Shown in pieces: positions 21,589-30,526 of a DNA stretch of 59,613 nucleotides (positions are counted from its first letter, which is position 1; every line of letters begins with the position of its first letter). The position numbers and the translations under genes were made by a program. Origin of the DNA: Acidobacteriota bacterium (GTDB taxonomy: Bacteria > Acidobacteriota > Vicinamibacteria > Vicinamibacterales > CAVVIG01); assembly GCA_017883165.1 (NCBI GenBank), contig JADGOC010000004.1:1-59613 (forward strand), read 5' to 3'. Below the pieces are notes generated by a model that worked only from the letters and a program-made list of their open reading frames with translations, made no database searches and had not been told where the DNA came from.

Positions 21589-22773
21589 ATGTTAAGCTAT
21601 TTCAACGTCCAGGACGTTCCAATTTCGAAGGAGCCACTTTTGCCGTATCGCGCCCCCGGCTCGTCCGGGCATTCGCAGAAACAGTTCCTGTCGGGGAAGC
21701 CGATCACCAATTATCGCCCGCGCGGCAGCGCCGAGGTCCGTCATCTGATTGACGAAGGCTTCCAGGCGTTCAACGCCGGCCGTTTGTCCGAGGCGTGCGC
21801 GATCTTCGCCGGCAAGATGCTCGACCCGGCCAACGACACCACGATCGGGCTGACGGTGGCCGGCGCAATGACGCCCGCCGGGCTCGGCGGCTGCGTCATC
21901 GAGATGATGGATCGGGGCCTGGTCGATTTCGTCATCTCGACCGGCGCGAACCTCTACCACGATCTCCACTACGCGTTGAACTTCACGCTGCGGCGCGGGT
22001 CGCCCTTTGTCGACGACCGCGAGCTGTACGAAGACGGCGTCATCCGCATTTACGACGTCCTGTTTCCGGCGACGGTGCTGCTCGAGACCGACGCCTACAT
22101 CCGCGACTTTATCGTCCGATCCGGCCTGAACGAGCCGGTGGCGACCTCGGAGTTCCACTATCGCCTCGGGCAGGATCTCTTGGAGCGCTATCCGGGCTGC
22201 GAGGAATACTCGGTAGTCGCGCGTGCCGCGGTCGCCGGCGTGCCGCTCTACACCTCGTCGCCAGGCGACAGCTCGATCGGCATGAACATCGCCTATCACG
22301 AGCTGATGAACGGCAGCCGCTTAATGATCGATCCGAACATGGACGTCAACGAGGTGTGCGCGATCGTGCTCGCCGGTAAGCAGAACGGCTGCGTCATCCT
22401 CGGCGGCGGGTCGCCGAAGAACTTCTATCTGCAGGCGCAGCCGACCCTGTGGGAGGTTTACGGCATCCCCAAGGGCGGCAACGACTACTTCATTCAGATC
22501 ACGACCGATCAGGTGGTCTGGGGCGGGCTGTCTGGCGCGACGCCTTCGGAGGCCGTGAGCTGGGGAAAGGTCAATCCCGGCGTGCTGCCCGACACCGTCG
22601 TCGCCTACTGCGATTCGACGATCGCGTTTCCGCTCTTCTGCGAATACGCGGTCGGTTCGCCTAACGGGCGCCGCACGCGCAGGGAGCTGGTGCATCGTCG
22701 CAAGGAGCTCGTCGCCACGCTCACGAAAGAGGCGAAGGCCGCGAGGCAGAAAATTGGGAACCCTGTCATCTGA
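21589..22773 (+). CDS. deoxyhypusine synthase family protein (bacterial homolog)
   Basis: TGANLYHDLHYALN, HELMNGSRLMIDPNMDVNEV and the active-site Lys region SEAVSWGKVNPGVLPDTVVAYCDSTIAFPLF. Confidence 0.9.
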   Translation: MLSYFNVQDVPISKEPLLPYRAPGSSGHSQKQFLSGKPITNYRPRGSAEVRHLIDEGFQAFNAGRLSEACAIFAGKMLDPANDTTIGLTVAGAMTPAGLGGCVIEMMDRGLVDFVISTGANLYHDLHYALNFTLRRGSPFVDDRELYEDGVIRIYDVLFPATVLLETDAYIRDFIVRSGLNEPVATSEFHYRLGQDLLERYPGCEEYSVVARAAVAGVPLYTSSPGDSSIGMNIAYHELMNGSRLMIDPNMDVNEVCAIVLAGKQNGCVILGGGSPKNFYLQAQPTLWEVYGIPKGGNDYFIQITTDQVVWGGLSGATPSEAVSWGKVNPGVLPDTVVAYCDSTIAFPLFCEYAVGSPNGRRTRRELVHRRKELVATLTKEAKAARQKIGNPVI

Positions 22774-23194
22774 GCTCGCGTCGCATGCTGAACGGCTCTC
22801 GCCACGGCCGCGGGTCTACGCCGACGCGAACGTGCCGGCGGGGCTGGTCGTGCACATGCGCCTGCGTTTGCAGTGGGACGTGCTGTTCGTCCTCGAAGAC
22901 GCGGCGCTGCGCCGCGCCTCGGACGTGAGGCACTATCATCTCGCGGAGCAGCTCCGGCGCACGCTCGTGACGCTCGATCGCGACTATCTCGACGATCGCC
23001 GGTTCCCGCCGTCAGCAGGGGCCGGCGTGCTCGTCATCAGCGCGCCGGACGAGCGCGAGTTGTCGGCGCTGCTCGATCGGCTCGATTCGACGCTGTTCCG
23101 CCGCCCTGGCGACGATACCGACGGGGACACGGCGGTCCTGCCGCTCGCGGGGCGCAAGCTGCACGCGCACACTGACTGGGGCCGTGAAGCGTGA
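22754..23194 (+). CDS. DUF5615-type PIN-like protein
   Basis: RVYADANVPAGLVVHMR...WDVLFVLED...LVTLDRDYLDDRRFP; overlaps the upstream gene by 20 bp. Confidence 0.65.
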   Translation: MGTLSSELASHAERLSPRPRVYADANVPAGLVVHMRLRLQWDVLFVLEDAALRRASDVRHYHLAEQLRRTLVTLDRDYLDDRRFPPSAGAGVLVISAPDERELSALLDRLDSTLFRRPGDDTDGDTAVLPLAGRKLHAHTDWGREA

Positions 23195-24090
23195 AATACA
23201 TGCTGGGCTTGGAACTGCTCGACAATCGCGCCGTCGCCGTGGCCATCGACGACACGGGACGCGTGCTCGGCCGCGCGGCCGTTGCGTCCGCGGAACTGCC
23301 GGCCGCGGCGCTCGCCACGCTCGACGGCGCGGCGGCGGGCGTGGCCGGATCGCTCGGCGGAGTCGGGGTCGCCTCGGTGTACCCCGACGGGCCCGAGTGC
23401 GCCGCCGTGCTCAAAGCGATCGGCGCGCGCTACGCGGGCCCGTTCCTGCAGGAAGGCGCGCTCGCGAGCGGCACCGCCGCCGCCGTCGCCGAAGCCTGGA
23501 TCGGTGCGGCGCGTGCGGCGCGCGACGTGGTCTATTTCGCCGTTGCGGAACACACGTGCGCGGGCATCGTGCGCGACGGCGCACCGCTCACCGGCGCGCA
23601 CCGGCGGGCGCCGGCCGTCGGCTGGCTCGCGCTCAACCCGGTCGAGCGCGAGGACTACCGCAAGACCGGCTGCCTCGAGGCCGAAGTCGCCGCCGCCGGC
23701 ATCGTCCGCCGGCTCGTGTGGCGCATCAAAGCCGGCGATCGCTCGCGCGTGCAGGATGCCGCCAATGGCGACTTCGCCGCGATCACCGTTAACCACGTCC
23801 TCGACGCCGCGCGCGGCGGCGACGGCGTGTCCATCTCGGTTGTGCGCGACACGGCGAAGTATCTGGGCATGGCGGCGGCCAATCTCGTCGTCATCGCGGA
23901 TCCGGCCGTGCTGGTCCTCGGCGGGATCATGGCCTCGGCCGCCGACCTGCTGCTCGAACCGGTTCGGCTCGAGCTCGCCCGGCGCGTGCCGCCGGGGATG
24001 ATGCAGACGCTGACGATCGTGCCGGCCGCGCTCGGCGCTGACGCCGCGGCCATCGGCGCGGCGCGCTTGGCGACGGCTGCGCTCCAATGA
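23191..24090 (+). CDS. ROK-family sugar kinase-like protein
   Basis: ROK-like layout, LGLELLDNRAVAVAIDDTGRVLGR, NLVVIADPAVLVLGGIM, adjacent to nagA. Confidence 0.75.
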   Translation: MKYMLGLELLDNRAVAVAIDDTGRVLGRAAVASAELPAAALATLDGAAAGVAGSLGGVGVASVYPDGPECAAVLKAIGARYAGPFLQEGALASGTAAAVAEAWIGAARAARDVVYFAVAEHTCAGIVRDGAPLTGAHRRAPAVGWLALNPVEREDYRKTGCLEAEVAAAGIVRRLVWRIKAGDRSRVQDAANGDFAAITVNHVLDAARGGDGVSISVVRDTAKYLGMAAANLVVIADPAVLVLGGIMASAADLLLEPVRLELARRVPPGMMQTLTIVPAALGADAAAIGAARLATAALQ

Positions 24091-25331
24091 TCGTACTGTC
24101 AGGCGCCGAGCTGGTGCTGCCTGACCGCATCCTCACGCCCGGCACCCTCGCGATCGAGAACGGCCGCATCGCCGACATTCGTCCCGGCGGCGCCCAGGGC
24201 CGCATGCCCAGCGGACATTCCCCGTCGCTTTTCGCGTTCCACGGCCACTACATCGTCCCCGGCTTCATCGACGTGCACGTGCACGGCGTCGACGGATTCG
24301 ACTCGCTCGACGGCAACACCGCCGTTCGTTCGATCGCGGCGCGGCTGCCACGCTACGGCGTCACTGCCTTTTGTCCCACGACGGTGGCGTGCGCGCCCGA
24401 TGCGCTGCGCCTTGTGCTCGACCAGGTGCGAAGCGCGCGCGAAACGGCCGACCCGCGCTCGGCGCGCGTGCTGCCCGCGCATCTCGAGAGCAACTTCATT
24501 AACCCGGAGTACCGCGGCGCCCAGCCGATGGGATGCCTGCGCAGCCCGCGCGCGGCGCTGGATGGGGAGACAGGGGCAGGACGGGCAGGAGCGTCAGGAA
24601 GGGCAGGAAAGACGGGGGAGTTTGCCGCGTCGGACATCCTGCGCGAGATCGAGCGCGCGGCGCCGGACGTCGGCATCGTGACGCTGGCGCCGGAGCTTGA
24701 GGGCGGGCTCGACCTCGTCCGCTGGGTGTTGGCTCGCGGCCCTCGCGTGTCGCTGGGCCATTCCAATGCGACCTACGACGAGGCGCTCGCCGCGATCGCG
24801 GCGGGCGCGCGGCACGCGACGCATCTCTTCAACCGCATGCCGCCGCTCGGCCATCGCGCGCCCGGCCTCGCCGGGGCGATCCTGCAGACCGACGAAGTCG
24901 CCGCGGAGCTGATTTGCGACGGCTTCCACGTGCATCCCGCGATCGTGCGCATGGCGATCGCGGCGAAGCGCCCGTCGCGCGTCCTCGCCATCACCGACGG
25001 GACCGCCGCGTCGGGCCTGCCGGTCGGCCGCCGCGCTCGGCTCGGCGGGCAGCCAATCACGGTCGGCGAATCGGCGGCCTTCCTCGACGACGGCACGCTC
25101 GCCGGCAGCGTCTTGACGATGGACCGGGCGTTCCAGGGGCTCGTCGGGCGGATCGGCCTGTCGCCGGTCGACGCGGCCACGCTCTGCTCGACGACGCCGG
25201 CGCGCGAGCTGGGCCTGGTCGGCCATGGCGTCCTCGCGCCGGACGCGGTCGCGGATCTCGTCGTCCTCGACGCGCAGTTCTCGGTCGTGCAGACTTACAT
25301 CGCGGGGCAGCTGGCGTATTCAAGAACCTGA
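24087..25331 (+). CDS. nagA: N-acetylglucosamine-6-phosphate deacetylase
   Basis: HGHYIVPGFIDVHVHGVDGFDSLDG, HLESNFINPEYRGA, THLFNRMPPLGHRAPGL, ICDGFHVHP. Confidence 0.92.
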   Translation: MIVLSGAELVLPDRILTPGTLAIENGRIADIRPGGAQGRMPSGHSPSLFAFHGHYIVPGFIDVHVHGVDGFDSLDGNTAVRSIAARLPRYGVTAFCPTTVACAPDALRLVLDQVRSARETADPRSARVLPAHLESNFINPEYRGAQPMGCLRSPRAALDGETGAGRAGASGRAGKTGEFAASDILREIERAAPDVGIVTLAPELEGGLDLVRWVLARGPRVSLGHSNATYDEALAAIAAGARHATHLFNRMPPLGHRAPGLAGAILQTDEVAAELICDGFHVHPAIVRMAIAAKRPSRVLAITDGTAASGLPVGRRARLGGQPITVGESAAFLDDGTLAGSVLTMDRAFQGLVGRIGLSPVDAATLCSTTPARELGLVGHGVLAPDAVADLVVLDAQFSVVQTYIAGQLAYSRT

Positions 25332-25333
25332 AT

Positions 25334-25412
25334 GGGGGTCGGGAGCCTTTTTCAGTTTTTGCTAGGGGCGGCACTCGAACAGCGCAAAAACTGAAAAAGG
25401 CTCCCGACCCCC
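25334..25412. repeat. 29-bp perfect inverted repeat with 21-nt spacer
   Basis: GGGGGTCGGGAGCCTTTTTCAGTTTTTGC (25334-25362) and its exact reverse complement (25384-25412). Confidence 0.95.
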
Positions 25413-25476
25413 TCAACACCCCCCTGTGCAACACCGGTTCCCGCACATCCGTCTAAGCCTCGGAAGGAGTCTCGCC

Positions 25477-26382
25477 ATGGCAGATTCGATTCGTCTTCGC
25501 TCGCTTGGCGCCGCCGCGGCGCTGGCGGTGCTCGTGGCCGGCCCCGCCTGTGTCGTCATTGGCGCCGATCAGGCGAGATACGTCGAGCGCGAAGACAAGC
25601 GGTTCGCCGTGACGGGGAAGCCCGACGTCTCGCTGTCGACCTTCGACGGGTCGATCGAGATCCGCGTGTCGGACCGGCCCGAAGTGACCGTGACGATTGA
25701 AAAGCACGCCTTCAACAAGAGGGCGGCCGCGCGCATCGACGTCCACACCGAACAAAACGGCAATCACATCGTCGTTGACGCGCGGTTGCCGAAGAGCCTC
25801 CACGTGTTCGGGTGGCCCTGGAACAACACGACGGCAAAGTTGATCGTGGCGATGCCGGCGTCGGCCGACGTGCATGCCACCAGCGGCGACGGATCGATCG
25901 ACGTGGAGCGAATCAACGGCATGCTGAATCTGCGTTCGGGCGACGGGAGCATCCACGGCCGCGATCTGGCGGGCGATCTCACGCTGCACACCGGCGACGG
26001 CTCCATCAAACTGGAGAAGATCACCGGCGCGCTCGATGTCGACACGGGCGACGGCAGCATCACGGCCGACGGCACATTCAAGAGCGTTCGCGTGCGCTCC
26101 GGCGACGGCGGCGTCACGATTCGCGCGGCCGCGGGCAGCGCGACCGACGCCGACTGGAGCATCACCACCGGCGACGGATCGGTGGTGCTCGAAGTGCCGG
26201 ACAGCTTCGGCGGCGAACTGGACGCCCACACCGGCGACGGCGCCATCACCATACGTGACGTCACGCTGTCGAACGTCAGCGGCCAGATTGGTAAGAGCTC
26301 GGTACGCGGCCGTCTTGGTGCCGGAGGACATGCGGTGAAGGTCCGCACCGGCGACGGCTCGATTACGCTGCGGCGGTATTGA
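25477..26382 (+). CDS. DUF4097-type beta-strand repeat lipoprotein/secreted protein
   Basis: Signal sequence AAALAVLVAGPACVV then about ten (S/T)GDGSI repeats. Confidence 0.8.
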   Translation: MADSIRLRSLGAAAALAVLVAGPACVVIGADQARYVEREDKRFAVTGKPDVSLSTFDGSIEIRVSDRPEVTVTIEKHAFNKRAAARIDVHTEQNGNHIVVDARLPKSLHVFGWPWNNTTAKLIVAMPASADVHATSGDGSIDVERINGMLNLRSGDGSIHGRDLAGDLTLHTGDGSIKLEKITGALDVDTGDGSITADGTFKSVRVRSGDGGVTIRAAAGSATDADWSITTGDGSVVLEVPDSFGGELDAHTGDGAITIRDVTLSNVSGQIGKSSVRGRLGAGGHAVKVRTGDGSITLRRY

Positions 26383-26388
26383 GACGTT

Positions 26389-27081
26389 CTAGGTTCTAGG
26401 TTCTACGTTCCGGCGGTCGAGATACTCGGTTGGATCGCTGACGCCGGCTTCGACAAACGCGTCATGCCGCTCGCGGCATTTGCTGCACTCGCCGCAATGC
26501 CGCGGCAACGCCTGTCCGTCCGCCCGCGGGTTCATGCACGACAGCGTCAACGGGAAGGGGATACCGACCGCGGCGCCGCGCCGGATCACTTCCGCTTTGC
26601 TCACGTCTGCGTAAGGTGCGTCGATCTGAAGCCGGTGCGCCAGACCGAGCGACAGTGCGCGGGCCATGGCCGATCGAAACTCGGGCGTCGCGTCGGGAAA
26701 CGGATTGTGCGCGAGCGTGCCGAGCACGAGCCGGTCGATCGCCACCGCGGCGCAATAGACGCCGGCCTTGCCGAGCAGGATGATGTTGCGGCCGGGCAGA
26801 TACACCTCCTCGTCTGGCGTGTGGTAACCCGGCGGGCGGCCTTGCACGGCCCAGTGCGCCGCTTCGTACACGTCGCGCATGTCGACGGTCAGCGAAACGA
26901 GCGGCCCGATGCGGCCGTGCAGGGAGCCGCTGGCGAGCAACGCGTCGGCGGTCGCCCGCTCCGACGCCTCCCACGCGAGGCCGGTCGCCACATAGATCGG
27001 CTGCACCTCGCCGCGCGTCGCCTCCTCGGCGAGCAACACCGCGCTGTCGAGGCCCCCGGAGAACAGAACGGCTGTAAGCAT
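26389..27081 (-). CDS. queC: 7-cyano-7-deazaguanine synthase
   Basis: AVLFSGGLDSAVLL PP-loop, YLPGRNIILLGKAGVYC, CHCGECSKCRERHDAF-like zinc motif (RHCGECSKCRERHDAF). Confidence 0.92.
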   Translation of the reverse strand: MLTAVLFSGGLDSAVLLAEEATRGEVQPIYVATGLAWEASERATADALLASGSLHGRIGPLVSLTVDMRDVYEAAHWAVQGRPPGYHTPDEEVYLPGRNIILLGKAGVYCAAVAIDRLVLGTLAHNPFPDATPEFRSAMARALSLGLAHRLQIDAPYADVSKAEVIRRGAAVGIPFPLTLSCMNPRADGQALPRHCGECSKCRERHDAFVEAGVSDPTEYLDRRNVEPRT

Positions 27082-27119
27082 GGGGTGATGGGGTGATGGG
27101 GTGATGGGGTGATGGGGTA
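27081..27119. repeat. 8-bp tandem repeat (GGGGTGAT)n abutting the queC start codon
   Basis: tggggtgatggggtgatggggtgatggggtgatggggtaa. Confidence 0.9.
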
Positions 27120-27190
27120 AGCTGAGAACGTGATCAGAGTCCCGTGCTCGTTCTTCCCATTACAACATCACCACATTACCCCATTACCAA

Positions 27191-27598
27191 ATGTACTCCG
27201 TTACTAAACGTATCGACTTCTGTTACGGCCACCGGCTGCTCGACTACGACGGCATCTGCAAGCATCCGCACGGCCACAACGCCGTCGCGGAGATCGAGGT
27301 GCGCACGGGCCGGCTCGACAACCGGAACATGGTCTGCGACTTCAGCGACATCAAGCGCATCATCAAGGGGTGGATCGACAAGGCTCTCGATCACAAGATG
27401 CTGCTGCGCCACGACGATCCGCTCGTGAAGCCGCTCCAGGCGCTTGGGGAGCCGGTGTTTCTCGTCGACAGCAATCCGACCGTCGAGCGGATTGCGCGGT
27501 TGATCTTCGACTACGCCACCGAGCAGGGGCTGCCCGTCGTCCGCGTGCGCGTGTGGGAAACCCCGACGTCGTTCGCCGAGTACGGCGCGGAACAGTGA
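27191..27598 (+). CDS. queD: 6-carboxytetrahydropterin synthase
   Basis: DFCYGHRLLDYDGICKHPHGHNAVAEIEV, MVCDFSDIKRIIKGWIDKALDHKMLL. Confidence 0.93.
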   Translation: MYSVTKRIDFCYGHRLLDYDGICKHPHGHNAVAEIEVRTGRLDNRNMVCDFSDIKRIIKGWIDKALDHKMLLRHDDPLVKPLQALGEPVFLVDSNPTVERIARLIFDYATEQGLPVVRVRVWETPTSFAEYGAEQ

Positions 27599-28242
27599 AG
27601 CTCGTCGTCTTCGATCTGGATGGGACGCTCGTCGACTCGCGCCGCGACCTTGCCGATTCCGCCAACACGTTGCTCCTGGAAGCGGGCGGCGCGCCGCTGC
27701 CGGAGGATGCCATCGGGCGTATGGTGGGCGACGGCGCGGCCGTGCTCGTGGCGCGCGTCTTCGAAGCCTCGGGGCGCGAGGCCCCGTCCGACGCCCTCGA
27801 CCGGTTCCTCGCGATCTACGACGAGCATCTGCTGAACCACACGAAGCCGTATCCGAAGATCGCGGAGGTGCTAGCCGAGCTCAGCCGGAGAACGAAGCTG
27901 GCCGTGCTGACCAACAAACCGCTCGAGGCGACGCGCCGCGTGCTGGCCGGCCTCGATCTCGCGCGCTTCTTTCCAGAGGACCACGTCGTCGGCGGCGACG
28001 GTCCGTTCGCACGCAAGCCCAATCCCGCTGGGCTCGAGTACCTGATTGCGCAGGCCGGCATCACGCCGGCCGAGGCCGCCCTCGTGGGCGACTCCGCGAT
28101 CGATTGGCGGACGGCGCGAAATGCAGGTACGCGCCTGTATCTGGCCCGCTACGGGTTCGGGTTTGAGGGTATTCCGGTCGACCAACTGGAAAGCGCGGAG
28201 CAGGTCATCGATCGTCCCGAGCAACTACTCGAGGCGCTTTAG
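27595..28242 (+). CDS. HAD-superfamily phosphoglycolate phosphatase-like
   Basis: VVFDLDGTLVDSRRDL, LTNKPLEATRRVL, VGDSAIDWRTARNAG; GTG start overlaps queD by 4 bp. Confidence 0.88.
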   Translation: MKLVVFDLDGTLVDSRRDLADSANTLLLEAGGAPLPEDAIGRMVGDGAAVLVARVFEASGREAPSDALDRFLAIYDEHLLNHTKPYPKIAEVLAELSRRTKLAVLTNKPLEATRRVLAGLDLARFFPEDHVVGGDGPFARKPNPAGLEYLIAQAGITPAEAALVGDSAIDWRTARNAGTRLYLARYGFGFEGIPVDQLESAEQVIDRPEQLLEAL

Positions 28243-28267
28243 ACGTGGAGGCGGTGGGCGGAGAATC

Positions 28268-29119
28268 TCAACCTGGACCTCGGACCGATCGGAAGGTTGA
28301 TGGGAGGGGGGCGGGCCACAACCGGCCGACGTTGTACGTGACGCCGGCGTAGAACGCGCGCGGCTGAGGGCCCGTGACCGGCACGATCGCGCCCGCATCC
28401 ATCACGAGCCAATCGCGAATGGCGACCGTCGGCCCGACGAGAAAGGCCACGATCGAGTCCGCGCCGGCCGGCCCTGAGGTCGCAGGATAGCCGTACAGCT
28501 CCGCGACCCACCCGAGCCACCCGCGCGCGGGACCGCCGAACGACGCCGTCCACAATGCGGCGTGGCGAGGCGCGACGGTTCCGTCGCCTCCGCGCCGTGT
28601 GTAGCCGACGTTGAGATCCATGGCGACCTCGCCGAACTTGTGGCTCGAAATCAACAGCAGGCCGACGTCGGTTGTACCGGTGCCGGTGCCCGAATCCGCC
28701 GAGCCGCTGGGCAACTTCAGGCTGGGAAGGATCGCGAGATTGCCGACGACAGGCGTGGCCTCGAACAGCCGCATCTTCACACCGATCGAGAAGTCGCCAA
28801 TGCCCGTTGTCTCCGATTGAGCGGGCCTGATGACGGGCGCCTGCAGCTCGAGTTGGACGCGCGGCGCCAACCCTATCTTGAACAACACGGGCGCGCTCTC
28901 GCCGCGCGACCGATCGGCGTAGCGATCGAACTCCGTCCCGGCCTCGATCTCGAGCCACCCGGTTGCCACGGTGCCGGCGTGCGTGGCCACGGTCGGCCGT
29001 TGCGGCTGCGCGGCATGGGGATCGACCGCAGCGGTCTGCGCGGTCAGCCGAACCGGTCGTCCCGCCAGCCATGCGGACGCGATCAACGCCGCGATCGTGC
29101 CGGGCGCTCGGCGCCTCAC
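28268..29119 (-). CDS. outer-membrane beta-barrel / phenol-degradation-type transporter
   Basis: Signal peptide, TGWLEIEAGTEFDRYADRSRGES, beta-strand pattern FSIGVKMRLFE. Confidence 0.65.
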   Translation of the reverse strand: MRRRAPGTIAALIASAWLAGRPVRLTAQTAAVDPHAAQPQRPTVATHAGTVATGWLEIEAGTEFDRYADRSRGESAPVLFKIGLAPRVQLELQAPVIRPAQSETTGIGDFSIGVKMRLFEATPVVGNLAILPSLKLPSGSADSGTGTGTTDVGLLLISSHKFGEVAMDLNVGYTRRGGDGTVAPRHAALWTASFGGPARGWLGWVAELYGYPATSGPAGADSIVAFLVGPTVAIRDWLVMDAGAIVPVTGPQPRAFYAGVTYNVGRLWPAPLPSTFRSVRGPG

Positions 29120-29793
29120 GAGGGCACGACCTCGACGAGCAGCTTCGACGCCGCCCGCGCGCCGATGGTGATCACGCGATCGTCCTTGCCGCGCAGCCGC
29201 ACCGAATCGGCGGCGGCGTCGCGCCGCTCAACTTCAACCGGCTGGCCGGGCTTCAGGTGGTTGTTCTCGATGAAGCGTAGGAACGCCGGATCCTGATCGG
29301 CGATGCGCGTGACGCGCAGTTTCTCGCCGATCGGACAGGTGAGCAGGCTGTCCAGCTCCCGCGGCGTGATCGCGCCGTCCGGGTTGGGAATCGGGTCGCC
29401 GTGCGGATCGTGCGTCGGATGACCGAGCATGTCGTCCATCCGCTCGATCAGCCGCTCGGAGACGACGTGCTCGAGCAGTTCGGCTTCCTCGTGCACTTCC
29501 GCCCAACTCATGCCCATCACCTGCACGAGAAACAGCTCCACCAGGCGATGGCGCCGCAGGACGAGTCCCGCCAGCGTTTCGCCGGCGCCGGTGAGCCGCA
29601 CGCCGCTATAGGGTTCGTATTCGGCGAGTCCCGACTCCGACAGCGCCTTGACCATCGTCGTCGCCGTGCCGGGCGTGACGCCGAGCGCCGCGGCCACCTG
29701 GCCCATGGGCACGAGTCGCTCCCCGGGCGGAAGCGCAGACTGTCCCTGGTAGATCGCCTTCAGGTAGTTCTCGACGGTGCTCGAAGGGAGCAT
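29116..29793 (-). CDS. DtxR/MntR-family metal-dependent transcriptional repressor
   Basis: VENYLKAIYQGQ...AAALGVTPGTATTMVKALSESGLAEYEPYSGVRLT...EAELLEHVVSERLIERMDDMLGHPTHDPHGDPIP. Confidence 0.92.
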   Translation of the reverse strand: MLPSSTVENYLKAIYQGQSALPPGERLVPMGQVAAALGVTPGTATTMVKALSESGLAEYEPYSGVRLTGAGETLAGLVLRRHRLVELFLVQVMGMSWAEVHEEAELLEHVVSERLIERMDDMLGHPTHDPHGDPIPNPDGAITPRELDSLLTCPIGEKLRVTRIADQDPAFLRFIENNHLKPGQPVEVERRDAAADSVRLRGKDDRVITIGARAASKLLVEVVPS

Positions 29794-29815
29794 GCGGAGA
29801 TACTATCAGTCACTC

Positions 29816-30526
29816 ATGTCTGTGCGTGACCGCATTGCCACGCCTGAAGGCAAGCGCCGATACGTGCGCGGGCTGTTCGCGACGATCGCGGACCGCTACG
29901 ACTTCATCACGGTCGCCTTGTCGTACGGGCGCGATCGGCGGTGGAAACGGCGGCTGATCGATCTCGCGGCGCCCTCGCCAGGGATGCGGGCGGCGGACCT
30001 GGCGACCGGCACCGGCGACATCGCGTTCGCGTTGGCGGCGCGCGGCGCCCTCGTCGTGGGACTCGACGTCACGAAACGCATGATCGAGTTGGCGCGGGGG
30101 AAGATCACGGCGAGCCCCGCGCCCGAGTTTCTCGTCGGCGACATGGTCGCGCTGCCCTTTGCCAGCGGCGCTTTCGACATCGTGACCACCGGCTACGGCA
30201 TCCGCAACGTGCCCGATCTGCAGGCGTCGATCGACGAGATGCTGCGCGTGCTGAAGCCGGGCGGACAGGCGCTTTCGCTCGACTTCGATCGGCCGTCGAA
30301 CGCGCTGGTGCGAGCGGTATATCTGTCGTACTTGACGATCGTCGGCGGGGCGGTGGGATGGATGCTGCACCGCGACCCCGACACGTACCGCTACATCCCC
30401 GCGTCGATCCGCAACTATCCCGGAGCCGAGGCCGTGGCGCGCCTGATGGAGGCACGCGGCTTCTCGCGCGTGCGTCACTACCGCGTCCTCGGAGGCCTCA
30501 TGGCGATCCATCAGGCGTTCAAATGA
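29816..30526 (+). CDS. ubiE: demethylmenaquinone/ubiquinone methyltransferase
   Basis: FATIADRYDFITVALSYGRDRRWKR, DLATGTGDIAFALA, GYGIRNVPDLQASIDEMLRVLKPGG. Confidence 0.93.
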   Translation: MSVRDRIATPEGKRRYVRGLFATIADRYDFITVALSYGRDRRWKRRLIDLAAPSPGMRAADLATGTGDIAFALAARGALVVGLDVTKRMIELARGKITASPAPEFLVGDMVALPFASGAFDIVTTGYGIRNVPDLQASIDEMLRVLKPGGQALSLDFDRPSNALVRAVYLSYLTIVGGAVGWMLHRDPDTYRYIPASIRNYPGAEAVARLMEARGFSRVRHYRVLGGLMAIHQAFK

